A DNA stretch of 23,301 nucleotides from CAWUKT01 sp963923035 (GTDB lineage Bacteria; Bacteroidota; Bacteroidia; J057; JADKCL01), in contig CAWUKT010000102.1 of assembly GCA_963923035.1 (NCBI GenBank), forward strand, positions 1 through 23,301, in the 5' to 3' direction. Positions 15,707-23,271 of the stretch are shown here, in pieces. The notes beneath the pieces are model-generated. The model was given only the letters and a program-made list of their open reading frames with translations, did no database searches and had not been told where the DNA came from. Made by a program: the position numbers and the translations under genes. Each line of letters opens with the position of its first letter. The stretch's first letter is position 1.

Positions 15707-15751
15707 TTTAATGTTCTTTTTTCGAGAAGGGGGATTGGCTAATTTCGGAGC

Positions 15752-16795
15752 ATGGATCCATTCTTGCGTAGATGTTTGGAGTTGGCGCGCATCCCAGGCG
15801 CTGAGGTTGAGCCGAATCCCCGGGTGGGAGCCGTCGTGGTCCACGACGGACGCATCATTGGGGAAGGCTACCACCAGCGCTACGGAGAACCCCACGCTGA
15901 GGTCAATGCGGTCCGTTCGGTTCGGGACCGGTCCTTGTTGCCCCATTCCACCATTTACGTCTCCCTCGAGCCCTGCAACCACCGCGGCAAGACCCCGCCT
16001 TGCACCTCCCTGATCCTCATGGAGAAAATTCCCCGGGTCGTGGTCGGTTCGATTGATCCGAACCCGGTCATGGGCGGCCAATCGGTGACCTTGCTGCGCA
16101 ACAAAGGCGTCGACGTCGAGGTCAATCCCCATCAGGAGCCGTTTATGGAGCTGAACCGGCATTTCTGGTGCAATATGGCCGAGGGGCGCCCCTTCATCAC
16201 CTTGAAATGGGCCGAGAGCCCCGACGGGTTCATTGCCCGGGTGGGCGACCAGGGGCCGGAGCGCACGGCGATTTCGCATCCGTTTGTCGGGCGGGGCCTC
16301 CACCACCTGCGCCACGACCACCATGCCATTCTGGTCGGTCGGCGAACGGTGATGGTCGACGATCCCACCCTCTCCACCCGGCGTTGGCCGGGACGTTCTC
16401 CGATCCGCATCTTCTTCGACCGTCAATTGCAGGTCCCGCTCAGCCGGAAGATCATGGCGGCCCCGGGCAAGACGATCATCATCAACGCGTTGCGGGATGA
16501 CATCAACGGTCACCTCCATTATTTCCGCCCCGAAAACGAAGCGGCCTGGACCGATCTCAAATTGCTGCTGCGTGAGCTGTATCGACGGGCGACCATCGGG
16601 AGTATCCTCGTGGAGGGCGGGACGCAGGTCCATACGCAGTTCATCCAGCAGGGCCTCTGGGACGAGGCCATTCGGAACATTGGGCAAACCCGTTTGGGAA
16701 CCGGAGTTACGGCGCCGGTGCTTCCTCCATCGGCACAACTGACCCAACGCCTGGATACCGACGGGGACGGCCTCGAAGTGTACCGCCCGGGGTGA
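15752..16795 (+). CDS. ribD: Bifunctional riboflavin deaminase/reductase RibD
   Basis: 347 residues, the normal length of fused RibD, which carries out the second and third steps of riboflavin synthesis (pyrimidine deamination, then ribose side-chain reduction). The deaminase domain shows H48-A49-E50 (GEPHAEVNAV) and the zinc cysteines C75 and C84 in EPCNHRGKTPPC. NPRVGAVVV (22-30) and the downstream VVVGSIDPNP are also typical. The reductase domain from about residue 145 contains TLKWAESPDG, AILVGRRTVMVDDPTLSTR and SILVEGGTQVHTQF. The gene is transcribed away from the SRP RNA gene, and its stop lies two bases from the stop of the convergent amine-oxidase gene. No other riboflavin gene is nearby. 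Confidence 0.96.
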   Translation: MDPFLRRCLELARIPGAEVEPNPRVGAVVVHDGRIIGEGYHQRYGEPHAEVNAVRSVRDRSLLPHSTIYVSLEPCNHRGKTPPCTSLILMEKIPRVVVGSIDPNPVMGGQSVTLLRNKGVDVEVNPHQEPFMELNRHFWCNMAEGRPFITLKWAESPDGFIARVGDQGPERTAISHPFVGRGLHHLRHDHHAILVGRRTVMVDDPTLSTRRWPGRSPIRIFFDRQLQVPLSRKIMAAPGKTIIINALRDDINGHLHYFRPENEAAWTDLKLLLRELYRRATIGSILVEGGTQVHTQFIQQGLWDEAIRNIGQTRLGTGVTAPVLPPSAQLTQRLDTDGDGLEVYRPG

Positions 16796-16797
16796 GA

Positions 16798-18024
16798 CTA
16801 CTTTTCGGTCAACAGTTTGTCAATGTAGTAGTACCCAGATAACATGGAGCCCGGGGCTCCCATTTGTCTATAAGGGTCTAGTATTGCCCCAGCAAAGTAG
16901 ATGCGATTATCGAGTGGTTCTGCTATCTTGGTCAAGTCAGAAGACCTTTCAAAAGGCACGACAACCCATGTACCTTGGGTGTACAGATGCTGACCCCAAT
17001 TTTCAAAGCGGTATTCTCCAGTAAACGTTTTGGAAGCCTTTCCTTCAAACATCTGATCCAGCTCGTCAATTAAGGTTTTGATGATCTCATCTTTGGAACT
17101 GTATTCATAGTACTTTTTCGCCTCCTCTCCAGCACATAAAAATCCAAGTATATTCGATTGAGCGCCTTTCTTAAATGCTATATCGTAATAGCTCTTTTCT
17201 CCCTCCTTAGAACCATAACCCGTTTTACAGCGTATGAGGTCAGGATAAAATTTCTCAGAAAATTTCATCGCGACTTTAAACCCAGGCAAGAAATTAATCG
17301 CCCCAATCGCCTCCTTTTTATCATCACTTAACTCAGGCAAAAACTCAATTGCATTGGATTTCAATACACCAACTGAAACAGTCACAAGCACTTTATCTCC
17401 TTCGTAGACCTCCCCATTTTGGGTGGTTACTTTTACCAGATCGCCGGTATAATCTATACGATTGACCGCAGCATTGTAAACGATCTTGTGCTTTACTTCG
17501 CTCGCTATATGTTCATCTAAAAAATCAAACCAAGTTGAATTTTTGAATTTTGATTCTGGCAGGAAGCGGTAAAACATGTTCGAATAGAAATTGGATGATT
17601 TGAGCTTTTTGCCATCCCATTTTAGGGTCGAATCCAATTTGTACGGAATGAGCTCTTCATCTATCTGGTCTCCACTTTTTCCTTTTATGACATTTAAAAC
17701 TTTAGGATGACTATGAATCCACTCTGCCCCAAGGTCTATTGGAAAATCTGCCAGGGTGGTATCCTTTTTAAGCCTTCCTCCATAACGATTCGTCGCTTCC
17801 AGAATTAGATAATCGATGTTATTCCGCTCCAATATTTTTGCGGCAGCCAATCCGGCACCACCTGCCCCTACAATGATCACCTTCCCCTCAAAATTGTAGG
17901 TTTTCTGGAGAGCTGTTTGCTCTGGCAGCTTGTTCTCTGCCCTCGCTGCCCATTTAAAACAGCCACTCAGCACCATGCTGAATAGCATGACAACACTGAT
18001 CAATAAAAGCCGATTTTGATTCAT
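16798..18024 (-). CDS. Lipoprotein-type flavin amine oxidase (FAD-dependent)
   Basis: 408 residues. An N-terminal hydrophobic signal ends in a lipobox (LSGC, C22), predicting export and lipid attachment. The FAD Rossmann motif VGAGGAG (52-58) follows, with E76 (LILEATNRYGGR) closing the ribose-binding strand. IDLGAEWIH (96-104) and the C-terminal RIYFAGA...GAPGSMLSGYYYIDKLL are typical of the flavin-containing amine oxidase family, which oxidises amines or amino acids and releases hydrogen peroxide. Substrate is unknown. Most relatives are soluble, or Tat-exported when secreted, so a Sec lipoprotein form is unusual. The gene is visibly richer in A and T than its neighbours and forms a pair with the small membrane protein upstream (29-base gap), suggesting acquisition by transfer. 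Confidence 0.85.
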   Translation of the reverse strand: MNQNRLLLISVVMLFSMVLSGCFKWAARAENKLPEQTALQKTYNFEGKVIIVGAGGAGLAAAKILERNNIDYLILEATNRYGGRLKKDTTLADFPIDLGAEWIHSHPKVLNVIKGKSGDQIDEELIPYKLDSTLKWDGKKLKSSNFYSNMFYRFLPESKFKNSTWFDFLDEHIASEVKHKIVYNAAVNRIDYTGDLVKVTTQNGEVYEGDKVLVTVSVGVLKSNAIEFLPELSDDKKEAIGAINFLPGFKVAMKFSEKFYPDLIRCKTGYGSKEGEKSYYDIAFKKGAQSNILGFLCAGEEAKKYYEYSSKDEIIKTLIDELDQMFEGKASKTFTGEYRFENWGQHLYTQGTWVVVPFERSSDLTKIAEPLDNRIYFAGAILDPYRQMGAPGSMLSGYYYIDKLLTEK

Positions 18025-18053
18025 AAGGGGTAAATTCTGATTGAGTTGATGGA

Positions 18054-18455
18054 CTATTCATGCTTGTCTTCCTCAAGGATCTTGATTCTCTGCATGATTT
18101 GATCCCTAAACTTTACATTATCCTGATACTGTTTGTTTTTCATTTTTTCAAGAATGTATGCAGTAACGGCACCCCCAAAAACTGCAATTCCCAGTTCAGA
18201 GAAAACATCCAAGACGATATCGTTGATAAATTCTATCGGTGTGTCTTTGAAGAAATACTGTATCAAACGCGCACCGATCGTTAGGACTAAACCCAAGATG
18301 AAAAAGAACTTGATAAACTTGTCATGAAAGTACTCTTTGTTAATAATCAAGTCTAAGTCTCTCGGATTATTTCGGTAGTACTCAACAATCTCATCAGTTA
18401 CCTCGGTTCTATCGCCTAACAGAGAGTCTTCGATGATTTTCTTACTGATGCTCAT
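18054..18455 (-). CDS. Small two-helix membrane protein
   Basis: 133 residues from ATG 18455; a TTG further upstream would add 16 and is less likely. The N-terminus (1-45) is hydrophilic and charged, followed by two hydrophobic segments: FFFILGLVLTIGARLIQYFF (50-69) and about 84-104 (ending GGAVTAYIL). The lysine-rich tail (104-133) could form a short coiled coil. No family was recognised. It is AT-rich like the amine-oxidase lipoprotein gene that follows 29 bases later, and probably shares its message. Topology suggests both ends in the cytoplasm. Confidence 0.65.
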   Translation of the reverse strand: MSISKKIIEDSLLGDRTEVTDEIVEYYRNNPRDLDLIINKEYFHDKFIKFFFILGLVLTIGARLIQYFFKDTPIEFINDIVLDVFSELGIAVFGGAVTAYILEKMKNKQYQDNVKFRDQIMQRIKILEEDKHE

Positions 18456-18864
18456 TTCGCAATGTTTTCTATTTCTCCATGCTGAGTTGATCTTTGCTGC
18501 CAACGGTTGGACTATGGTGTCGCAACATCCTGGAGGTTGCTATGCCTTATTCACTGTTTAAGTGTTCATGCTTGATTTATGTTTCGCATTTTCCATTGAA
18601 ATTGAATGTCGTTTTCATATCGTTCAATGGGCTTAACTAAAAGACAAATAGTTGCTCAAGCCGGACAGACAATTGCAATCATTCCCTTTTTCATACGCGC
18701 AACATGACTTGGAAATCCAAATCATTCCCTCTTTTACCGGAAATACCATTCATAAATTCTGTTCGGGTATATTCTGAATGATTTTGCCTTTCCACGTTAC
18801 CACCCTTCTAATTCGGAGCATTTTTTCGTACCTTCCTCACTGGAAATATTTGATTCGCACCAAC
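18456..18864. other. AT-rich gene-free stretch
   Basis: Bases between the divergent small membrane protein gene and the basic secreted protein gene hold no convincing ORF, RNA or terminator. A 25-codon frame at 18704 has no support. No good TAnnTTTG box was seen for either flanking gene; TACCTTCC near 18828 is a weak candidate for the right-hand gene. The base composition is that of the AT-rich pair to the left, so the transferred segment may extend into it. Confidence 0.5.
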
Positions 18865-19236
18865 ATGAAATTTCGCTACTTTCTCCTCCCGGCCTTGCTG
18901 ATCGCTTTGTTTGTCGTGGACGTCCCCGCCGCCAGTTTGTCGGTTGGAAGTGAGGTCATTGTGCTGGAAGAAGGACCGGGGGACAAGGAAAAGAAGAAAA
19001 AGGACAAGGACGACAAGGAAGCGAAGAGTAAAATTTCCAAGAAGAAATACAGCCCTGCCAAGAAAGCCCGTCTTTCGGCAAAGAATGCCCGCCGCGCCAG
19101 CAAGTTGAAGAAGAAGGAAATCACGGCCCGCGCCAAGACCCGGAACTTCTTCCACCGGACCTTCAATACCAAGTATGGCAAGCCGGTCAACTTCCGCAAG
19201 CGCCGTCAGCGCAATCGTTGGAAGCGCGGCCGCTAA
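18865..19236 (+). CDS. Small secreted, strongly basic protein
   Basis: 123 residues from ATG 18865; an in-frame ATG at 18778 would precede it by 29 residues lacking signal character and is rejected. A clear signal peptide (MKFRYFLLPALLIALFVV, cleavage near PAA-S at 23/24) leads to a short neutral stretch (SLSVGSEVIVLEEGPG). From residue 41 it is a nearly continuous Lys/Arg-rich tail with KEKKKKDKDD, SPAKKARLSAKNARRASK and a final RKRRQRNRWKRGR. The AKK/ARR spacing recalls histone-tail-like sequence, but no known family is matched. A role in binding a polyanion (extracellular DNA, lipopolysaccharide, polysaccharide) is a guess from charge. Confidence 0.6.
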   Translation: MKFRYFLLPALLIALFVVDVPAASLSVGSEVIVLEEGPGDKEKKKKDKDDKEAKSKISKKKYSPAKKARLSAKNARRASKLKKKEITARAKTRNFFHRTFNTKYGKPVNFRKRRQRNRWKRGR

Positions 19237-19324
19237 GACGCTTTCCTCCCCCATTTCTCTTCCATTTGCATTGGTCCCGTTCCCTCCCCTAAACAGGCTT
19301 CGAGGGAGATACAATTAATTCCCG

Positions 19325-19332
19325 TATCTTTG
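19325..19332 (+). promoter_or_regulatory. Promoter -7 box of the helicase gene
   Basis: TATCTTTG is an exact TAnnTTTG match. The -33 region is weak (CTTCG, about 22 bases upstream). The start codon at 19350 lies 17 bases after the box, implying a leader of about ten bases. The same octamer is used by rpsP. Confidence 0.65.
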
Positions 19333-19349
19333 CACCTTATAAGATACGA

Positions 19350-20663
19350 ATGACATTTAATACATTAGGGATTTCTGCTCCTGTTCTCAAAGCACTTACC
19401 GCCGAAGGATACGAACAACCCACCCCCATTCAGGCCCAGGCCATTCCCCTCTTACTCGAAGGTCGTGACTTGCTCGGATGTGCCCAGACCGGCACCGGCA
19501 AGACCGCTGCCTTTTCCATTCCGATTCTGGAACACTTGCTGGCCACTGCGCCCCGGGGAAAAAAGCGCCGCCCCGTCCGGTCGTTGATCGTGACGCCCAC
19601 CCGCGAACTCGCCCTCCAGATCTCTACGAGCATCACTGCATACAGCAAATTCACTCCGCTGCGTTGTACCGCCATCTATGGCGGCGTCAAGCAGGGGAAC
19701 CAGACCCGCATCCTCGCCCAGGGGGTCGACATTCTCGTCGCGACTCCCGGCCGGCTCCTCGACCTGATTCAGCAAGGCTTCATCAGCCTCCGCAACATCG
19801 AATATTTCGTCCTCGACGAAGCCGACCAGATGCTGGACATGGGCTTTATCCACGACATCAAGCGGATCATTGCCCAGCTCCCGGAAGAGCGGCAATCGCT
19901 CTTTTTTTCGGCCACGATGCCGCCCAGCATCCGCCAATTGGCCCGTCAGATTCTGACGGATCCGGCCCGGGTCACGATCCGTCCCGACCAGCCCACGGCC
20001 GATCGCGTCGAACAATCTGTCTACTACGTGCGCAAAAACCGCAAGTTCAAGCTGTTGCTGCACATGCTGCGGGAGGAGGAAATGGATTCTACGCTGGTCT
20101 TTTCCCGGACCAAGCACGGCGCCAACCGCATTGCCCGGCAATTGACCAAGAAAGGCATCAAGGCGGATTCCATCCACGGAGACAAGTCGCAAAATGCGCG
20201 GCAAAAGGCCCTGAATAATTTCAAAAACGGACGTTTGAACGTGCTGGTGGCGACGGACATCGCGGCCCGCGGCATCGATGTGGCCAAGTTGTCCCACGTG
20301 GTCAACTACGACCTCCCCAATGTTCCCGAGACCTATGTCCACCGCATCGGGCGGACGGGTCGGGCGGGAGAAAGTGGCCAAGCCCGCTCCTTCTGCGCGA
20401 TGGACGAGCGTCCCTACCTGAAAGACATCCAACGCCTGATTTCCCAGGAGATTCCCCTGATCGAGGAGCATCCCTTCGTCAATACCCCGCAGGAGGATGT
20501 GGAGGAATACGAAAACATGGGCAAGCCCAAGCAGAAGCCGCAAGGCCGCGGAAAAGGGCGCAACCAATCGGCAAGTCCGGCCCGTCAAAAAAGCCGCCCC
20601 AACAATGGCCACCGCAAAAAGCGGCGCCCCAGCTCGCGGAAAAAGCGTCCCGCTAAGAGCTGA
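19350..20663 (+). CDS. DEAD-box RNA helicase, RhlE type
   Basis: 437 residues. Motifs in order: F3 and the Q motif PTPIQAQAI (24-32), Walker A AQTGTGKT (45-52), PTREL (83-87), ATPGR (131-135), DEAD (156-159), SAT (187-189), then in the second RecA-like lobe STLVFSRTKHGANR, ATDIAARGID and HRIGRTGR. This is an ATP-dependent RNA-unwinding enzyme of ribosome assembly or RNA turnover. The last about 70 residues are basic and disordered (KPKQKPQGRGKGRN, KKRRPSSRKKRPAKS), typical of RhlE. It has its own -7 box and a strong terminator, so it appears to be a single-gene unit. Confidence 0.93.
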   Translation: MTFNTLGISAPVLKALTAEGYEQPTPIQAQAIPLLLEGRDLLGCAQTGTGKTAAFSIPILEHLLATAPRGKKRRPVRSLIVTPTRELALQISTSITAYSKFTPLRCTAIYGGVKQGNQTRILAQGVDILVATPGRLLDLIQQGFISLRNIEYFVLDEADQMLDMGFIHDIKRIIAQLPEERQSLFFSATMPPSIRQLARQILTDPARVTIRPDQPTADRVEQSVYYVRKNRKFKLLLHMLREEEMDSTLVFSRTKHGANRIARQLTKKGIKADSIHGDKSQNARQKALNNFKNGRLNVLVATDIAARGIDVAKLSHVVNYDLPNVPETYVHRIGRTGRAGESGQARSFCAMDERPYLKDIQRLISQEIPLIEEHPFVNTPQEDVEEYENMGKPKQKPQGRGKGRNQSASPARQKSRPNNGHRKKRRPSSRKKRPAKS

Positions 20664-20696
20664 TCACTGGGCGTAGATTCCCTCGAATTACCAATC

Positions 20697-20739
20697 GGTG
20701 AACCCTGAGATTCAAAGTCTCAGGGTTCACCTGTTTTTT
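20697..20739 (+). terminator. Intrinsic terminator of the helicase gene
   Basis: A perfect 14-bp stem (20697-20710 with 20718-20731) around a 7-base loop (TTCAAAG), followed by TG and six T. It starts 33 bases after the helicase stop codon. Confidence 0.92.
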
Positions 20740-20811
20740 ATCCCGCCCTAAATCTCTTCACCGACAAGGCTGTTACGGAGTTGAGTTTCCTTGAAAGAAA
20801 CCACCGAACCC

Positions 20812-21423
20812 ATGCGCTTCTTTCTACTATTCCCTTCTTTGCTTTTCCTTTCCATTTCTCCCTCCAATTCCCTTCCCGTCCCTGGGACAGAGCTGCTTGA
20901 TTCTCGCGATGGGCAATCCTACCCCACGGTTGAACTCGCGGGGACAAAATGGATGGCCAGGAACCTAAATTTCTCAGCCCCAGAGTCGGAATGTTATGAT
21001 AACCGGGCCGAACACTGTGAAAAGTATGGCCGCTTGTATTCCCACAATGATGCCCAAACTGCTTGTCCGGAAGGTTGGCGATTGCCTACCTACGAGGATT
21101 GGAAAGCGGTGAAAAAGTTGGCGGGGAATGGGAAGGCGGATGCCTTGACGGTACCTGACGAATGGTACGGAAAGGATTTTGCCAAGGCGGACAATCGTCT
21201 TGGCCTGGATTTGCTTCCCGGAGGGAGAAAAGATGACCATGGCGCTTCCTTCCGAACGACTCTTTTTGGAGAGATGGGCATCTCAGCCTCCTATTGGTTG
21301 GATGATCCGGAGTACCACTGGCATATCCGATGGGGAAAAAATCAAGCCCACAAGCACGGCCCCATTGCCGAGCAGGGACGGAAATTTTCGATTCGTTGTG
21401 TTTGCGAGGGAACTAAAAATTGA
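20812..21423 (+). CDS. FISUMP-domain secreted protein
   Basis: 203 residues from ATG 20812; an in-frame TTG seven codons earlier is less likely. The signal peptide is about 1-20. The rest matches the FISUMP domain (Fibrobacter succinogenes major paralogous domain) common in secreted proteins of Bacteroidota and Fibrobacteres. Typical phrases are KWMARNLNF (46-54), CYDN (61-64), KYGRLYS (71-77) and ACPEGWRLPTYEDW (84-97), and the end SIRCVCE. Six cysteines suggest disulfides outside the cytoplasm. The molecular role of the domain is unknown. It lies between the helicase terminator and the leader-type repeat, with no obvious partner. Confidence 0.85.
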   Translation: MRFFLLFPSLLFLSISPSNSLPVPGTELLDSRDGQSYPTVELAGTKWMARNLNFSAPESECYDNRAEHCEKYGRLYSHNDAQTACPEGWRLPTYEDWKAVKKLAGNGKADALTVPDEWYGKDFAKADNRLGLDLLPGGRKDDHGASFRTTLFGEMGISASYWLDDPEYHWHIRWGKNQAHKHGPIAEQGRKFSIRCVCEGTKN

Positions 21424-21465
21424 TCTCAATTCATCTCTGATTGCTCTATTTCCCGCTTTTCTTAA

Positions 21466-21545
21466 TTTTTTCACCAACAGCGGTAAATTTTTCATCGAGG
21501 GGATAGGTACTCTAGAGTTCGGTTGTCTTCCTCATGGAAATCCGA
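21466..21545 (+). repeat. Imperfect direct repeat, copy 1 (decayed leader)
   Basis: This stretch shares TTTTTCACCAACA, TTTTTCATCG and GGTTGTCTTCCTCATG with the stretch at 21742-21818 in the same order and near-equal spacing. It ends at an ATG (21534) opening a 28-codon frame that starts MEIRPFTHLLA. That is similar to the MKIRTFTLLTLL start of the downstream lipoprotein, but it stops at 21620. It looks like a decayed copy of the lipoprotein gene's leader and start. Confidence 0.55.
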
Positions 21546-21645
21546 CCCTTTACCCACCTCTTGGCTCGGGATGGAACTCTGCCCACTTTTGTCGAGCATC
21601 AACAATTGAGGGTGGAATAACTGATATTTTATCGACGTGAAACAA

Positions 21646-21682
21646 AATTTCCCCGGGAACAGAGATTTTTCCCGGGGAAATT
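21646..21682 (+). terminator. Hairpin, probable terminator
   Basis: AATTTCCCCGGG (21646-21657) and CCCGGGGAAATT (21671-21682) form a perfect 12-bp stem around 13 bases. The T content after it is only moderate (CATTTTCTT), so termination is likely but weaker than elsewhere in the window. It lies between the two leader repeats. Confidence 0.65.
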
Positions 21683-21741
21683 CATTTTCTTAAAACCGCC
21701 TCCAGTCTCTATTTTCCAACATTTCTCCCTATTCCTTCATC

Positions 21742-21818
21742 TTTTTCACCAACAATGATCATTTTTTTTCATCGGGCGTACGGGTATTGTTGAGTTGGGT
21801 TGTCTTCCTCATGAATCC
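21742..21818 (+). repeat. Imperfect direct repeat, copy 2 (leader of the DUF2807 gene)
   Basis: Partner of the repeat at 21466-21545. It ends just before the DUF2807 lipoprotein start. TATTGTTG at 21785-21792 within it is a seven-of-eight match to the -7 consensus, with a T run about 18 bases upstream, so this copy may hold the gene's promoter; copy 1 has lost the equivalent box. Confidence 0.5.
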
Positions 21819-21832
21819 AACACGAATACCCA

Positions 21833-22564
21833 ATGAAACACCTCATGAAAATTAGAACTTTTACCCTTCTGACCCTCCTGATCGCTGTGGCCATGACCGG
21901 CTGCAAGAAGCACATCATCTGCAAAAAGGCGGAGGGCGCGATGCTGACGGAGTCCCTGGCCATCGCCCAATTTGATGGGATCGACATGTCCATCGATGCG
22001 ACTGTCAACCTCACCTACGGTGAAGCCCAATCTGTCTCCGTGACGGCCCAGCAGGAAGTGATCGAGAACCTGTCCCGCGACGTGCGGGGTGGCATCTGGA
22101 AGATCGATTTCGATCAATGTGTCCGCCGCCACGATGGCATCACCATCGACATCACGATTCCCCGCATCACCGAAGTCGAAGTCAGCGGCGCCGGCAATGT
22201 CTATGGCATCAACAATTTCCCCGAGCAAAACAACCTCGACCTCCGGATTTCCGGATCGGGTTCCATTGACCTGAGCCTGGACGGCAATATTGTCGACTCC
22301 AAAATCTCGGGTTCCGGGGACATTTTCCTCGCCGGCAGCGCTACCCGCATCCAGCAGAGCATCAGTGGATCGGGCACACTCAGCGCCTACGACATGCCCG
22401 TAGACGAAACCGACGTGAACATCAGCGGTTCCGGTACCGTCCGGACCACTGTCAACAATACGCTCACCGTCCGCATCTCTGGCAGCGGCGACGTCTTCTA
22501 CAAGGGCAATCCCACGATTGATTCCAATATCTCCGGCTCGGGCGAAGTCCACAACGCCAACTGA
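21833..22564 (+). CDS. DUF2807 (head GIN domain) lipoprotein
   Basis: 243 residues; starting at the second Met (21845) would give 239. The signal ends in a lipobox-like MTGC (C24), predicting lipid anchoring. The body matches the head GIN domain (DUF2807), a right-handed beta-helix-like autotransporter-type fold common in Bacteroidota. The motif SG-S/A-G recurs seven times (near 118, 140, 159, 178, 198, 216 and 234), one per turn of about 16-22 residues, as in ISGSGSI, ISGSGDI, ISGSGTL and ISGSGEV. Function is unknown, perhaps in cell-envelope adhesion or sensing. It lies upstream of the TonB-receptor gene. Confidence 0.9.
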   Translation: MKHLMKIRTFTLLTLLIAVAMTGCKKHIICKKAEGAMLTESLAIAQFDGIDMSIDATVNLTYGEAQSVSVTAQQEVIENLSRDVRGGIWKIDFDQCVRRHDGITIDITIPRITEVEVSGAGNVYGINNFPEQNNLDLRISGSGSIDLSLDGNIVDSKISGSGDIFLAGSATRIQQSISGSGTLSAYDMPVDETDVNISGSGTVRTTVNNTLTVRISGSGDVFYKGNPTIDSNISGSGEVHNAN

Positions 22565-22614
22565 TCCCCCCACCCTCTTTCCAAATCCAATACTCCTTGA
22601 TTTTTTCCGGCCTT

Positions 22615-22636
22615 CCCCTCCGCATCTGCGGAGGGG
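22615..22636. repeat. Inverted repeat before the TonB-receptor gene
   Basis: CCCCTCCGCA (22615-22624) and TGCGGAGGGG (22627-22636) pair perfectly, flanked by GGCC-like ends. No T run follows on either side. It may be a leader hairpin of the receptor gene or a weak end signal for the lipoprotein gene. Confidence 0.6.
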
Positions 22637-22674
22637 CCAGGCAAACTCCGCTCCCAACTGAAACAATCCTCATC

Positions 22675-23271
22675 ATGCTACGACAACTCTTCCTGCCCCT
22701 TATCTTTCTCACCCTCAGCGCCTTCCCGGCATGGTCGCAGAACAACAACCAAACCATTCGCGGCCGCATCCAGGACCAGGATTCCGAAATGCCAATTTCC
22801 GGGGCGACGGTGATGGTCCGCATGGAGGGCCAGGTCCTCAATGGCGACATCAGTGCCGAAGACGGCCGTTTCCGCGTCGAGAACATCCCGGTGGGCCGGG
22901 TGGATCTGTCCGTTGAACTGGAAGGCTACGAACCTTTGGTACGTCCCAACCTGATGGTGACCGCGGGCAAGGAACTGGTCCTGACCCTCGACCTCGTCGA
23001 ATCCCTCGGCAGTTCGGAATTGGAGGCGGTGACCATCACCGATGTCACGGCGGAGCGGGAGCCCCTGAACGAGATGGCGACCCTCAGCGCCCGTTCTTTC
23101 TCCGTGGAGGAGACCAAGCGCTACGCGGCGGCGATCTCTGATCCGGGGCGGATGGCCCAGAACTTTGCGGGGGTGACCAGCTCCGGGGACGACATGTCGA
23201 ATGAAATTGTGATCCGCGGGAACTCCCCGCGGGGGATGCTGTGGCGACTAGTGTGGCGGCTCATTAGTTAA
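22675..23271 (+). CDS. Truncated TonB-dependent receptor (broken in the plug domain)
   Basis: 198 residues from ATG 22675, against about 750-1000 in an intact receptor. A signal peptide (1-21, PAWSQ) is followed by a carboxypeptidase-regulatory-like beta-sandwich (about 26-110: TIRGRIQDQDSEMPISGATV, AEDGRFRVENIPVG, ELEGYEPL). The plug domain then begins with EAVTITDVTAEREP, RSFSVEETKRYAAAISDPGRMAQ, NFAGV and EIVIRGNSPRGMLWRL. In relatives the last phrase continues into the plug. Here it turns at residue 192 into VWRLIS and a stop, in AT-rich sequence unlike the gene. The barrel is missing, so it cannot act as an outer-membrane transporter. Insertion of a mobile element is the simplest reading; a deletion, inversion or assembly join are alternatives. 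Confidence 0.8.
   Translation: MLRQLFLPLIFLTLSAFPAWSQNNNQTIRGRIQDQDSEMPISGATVMVRMEGQVLNGDISAEDGRFRVENIPVGRVDLSVELEGYEPLVRPNLMVTAGKELVLTLDLVESLGSSELEAVTITDVTAEREPLNEMATLSARSFSVEETKRYAAAISDPGRMAQNFAGVTSSGDDMSNEIVIRGNSPRGMLWRLVWRLIS

Noticed and set aside
16798..18864. Prophage or integrative element
   Set aside because: Although AT-rich, the segment has no integrase, phage gene, tRNA target or flanking repeat that I can see, so only transfer of a gene pair is suggested.
19452..20612. 386-codon minus-strand frame inside the helicase gene
   Set aside because: The plus strand has all DEAD-box motifs in order; the antisense frame results from GC-rich codon bias.
21179..21640. Frame running out of the FISUMP gene through the first leader repeat
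   Set aside because: It overlaps the FISUMP gene in another frame and has no domain; only its last part coincides with the decayed lipoprotein start.
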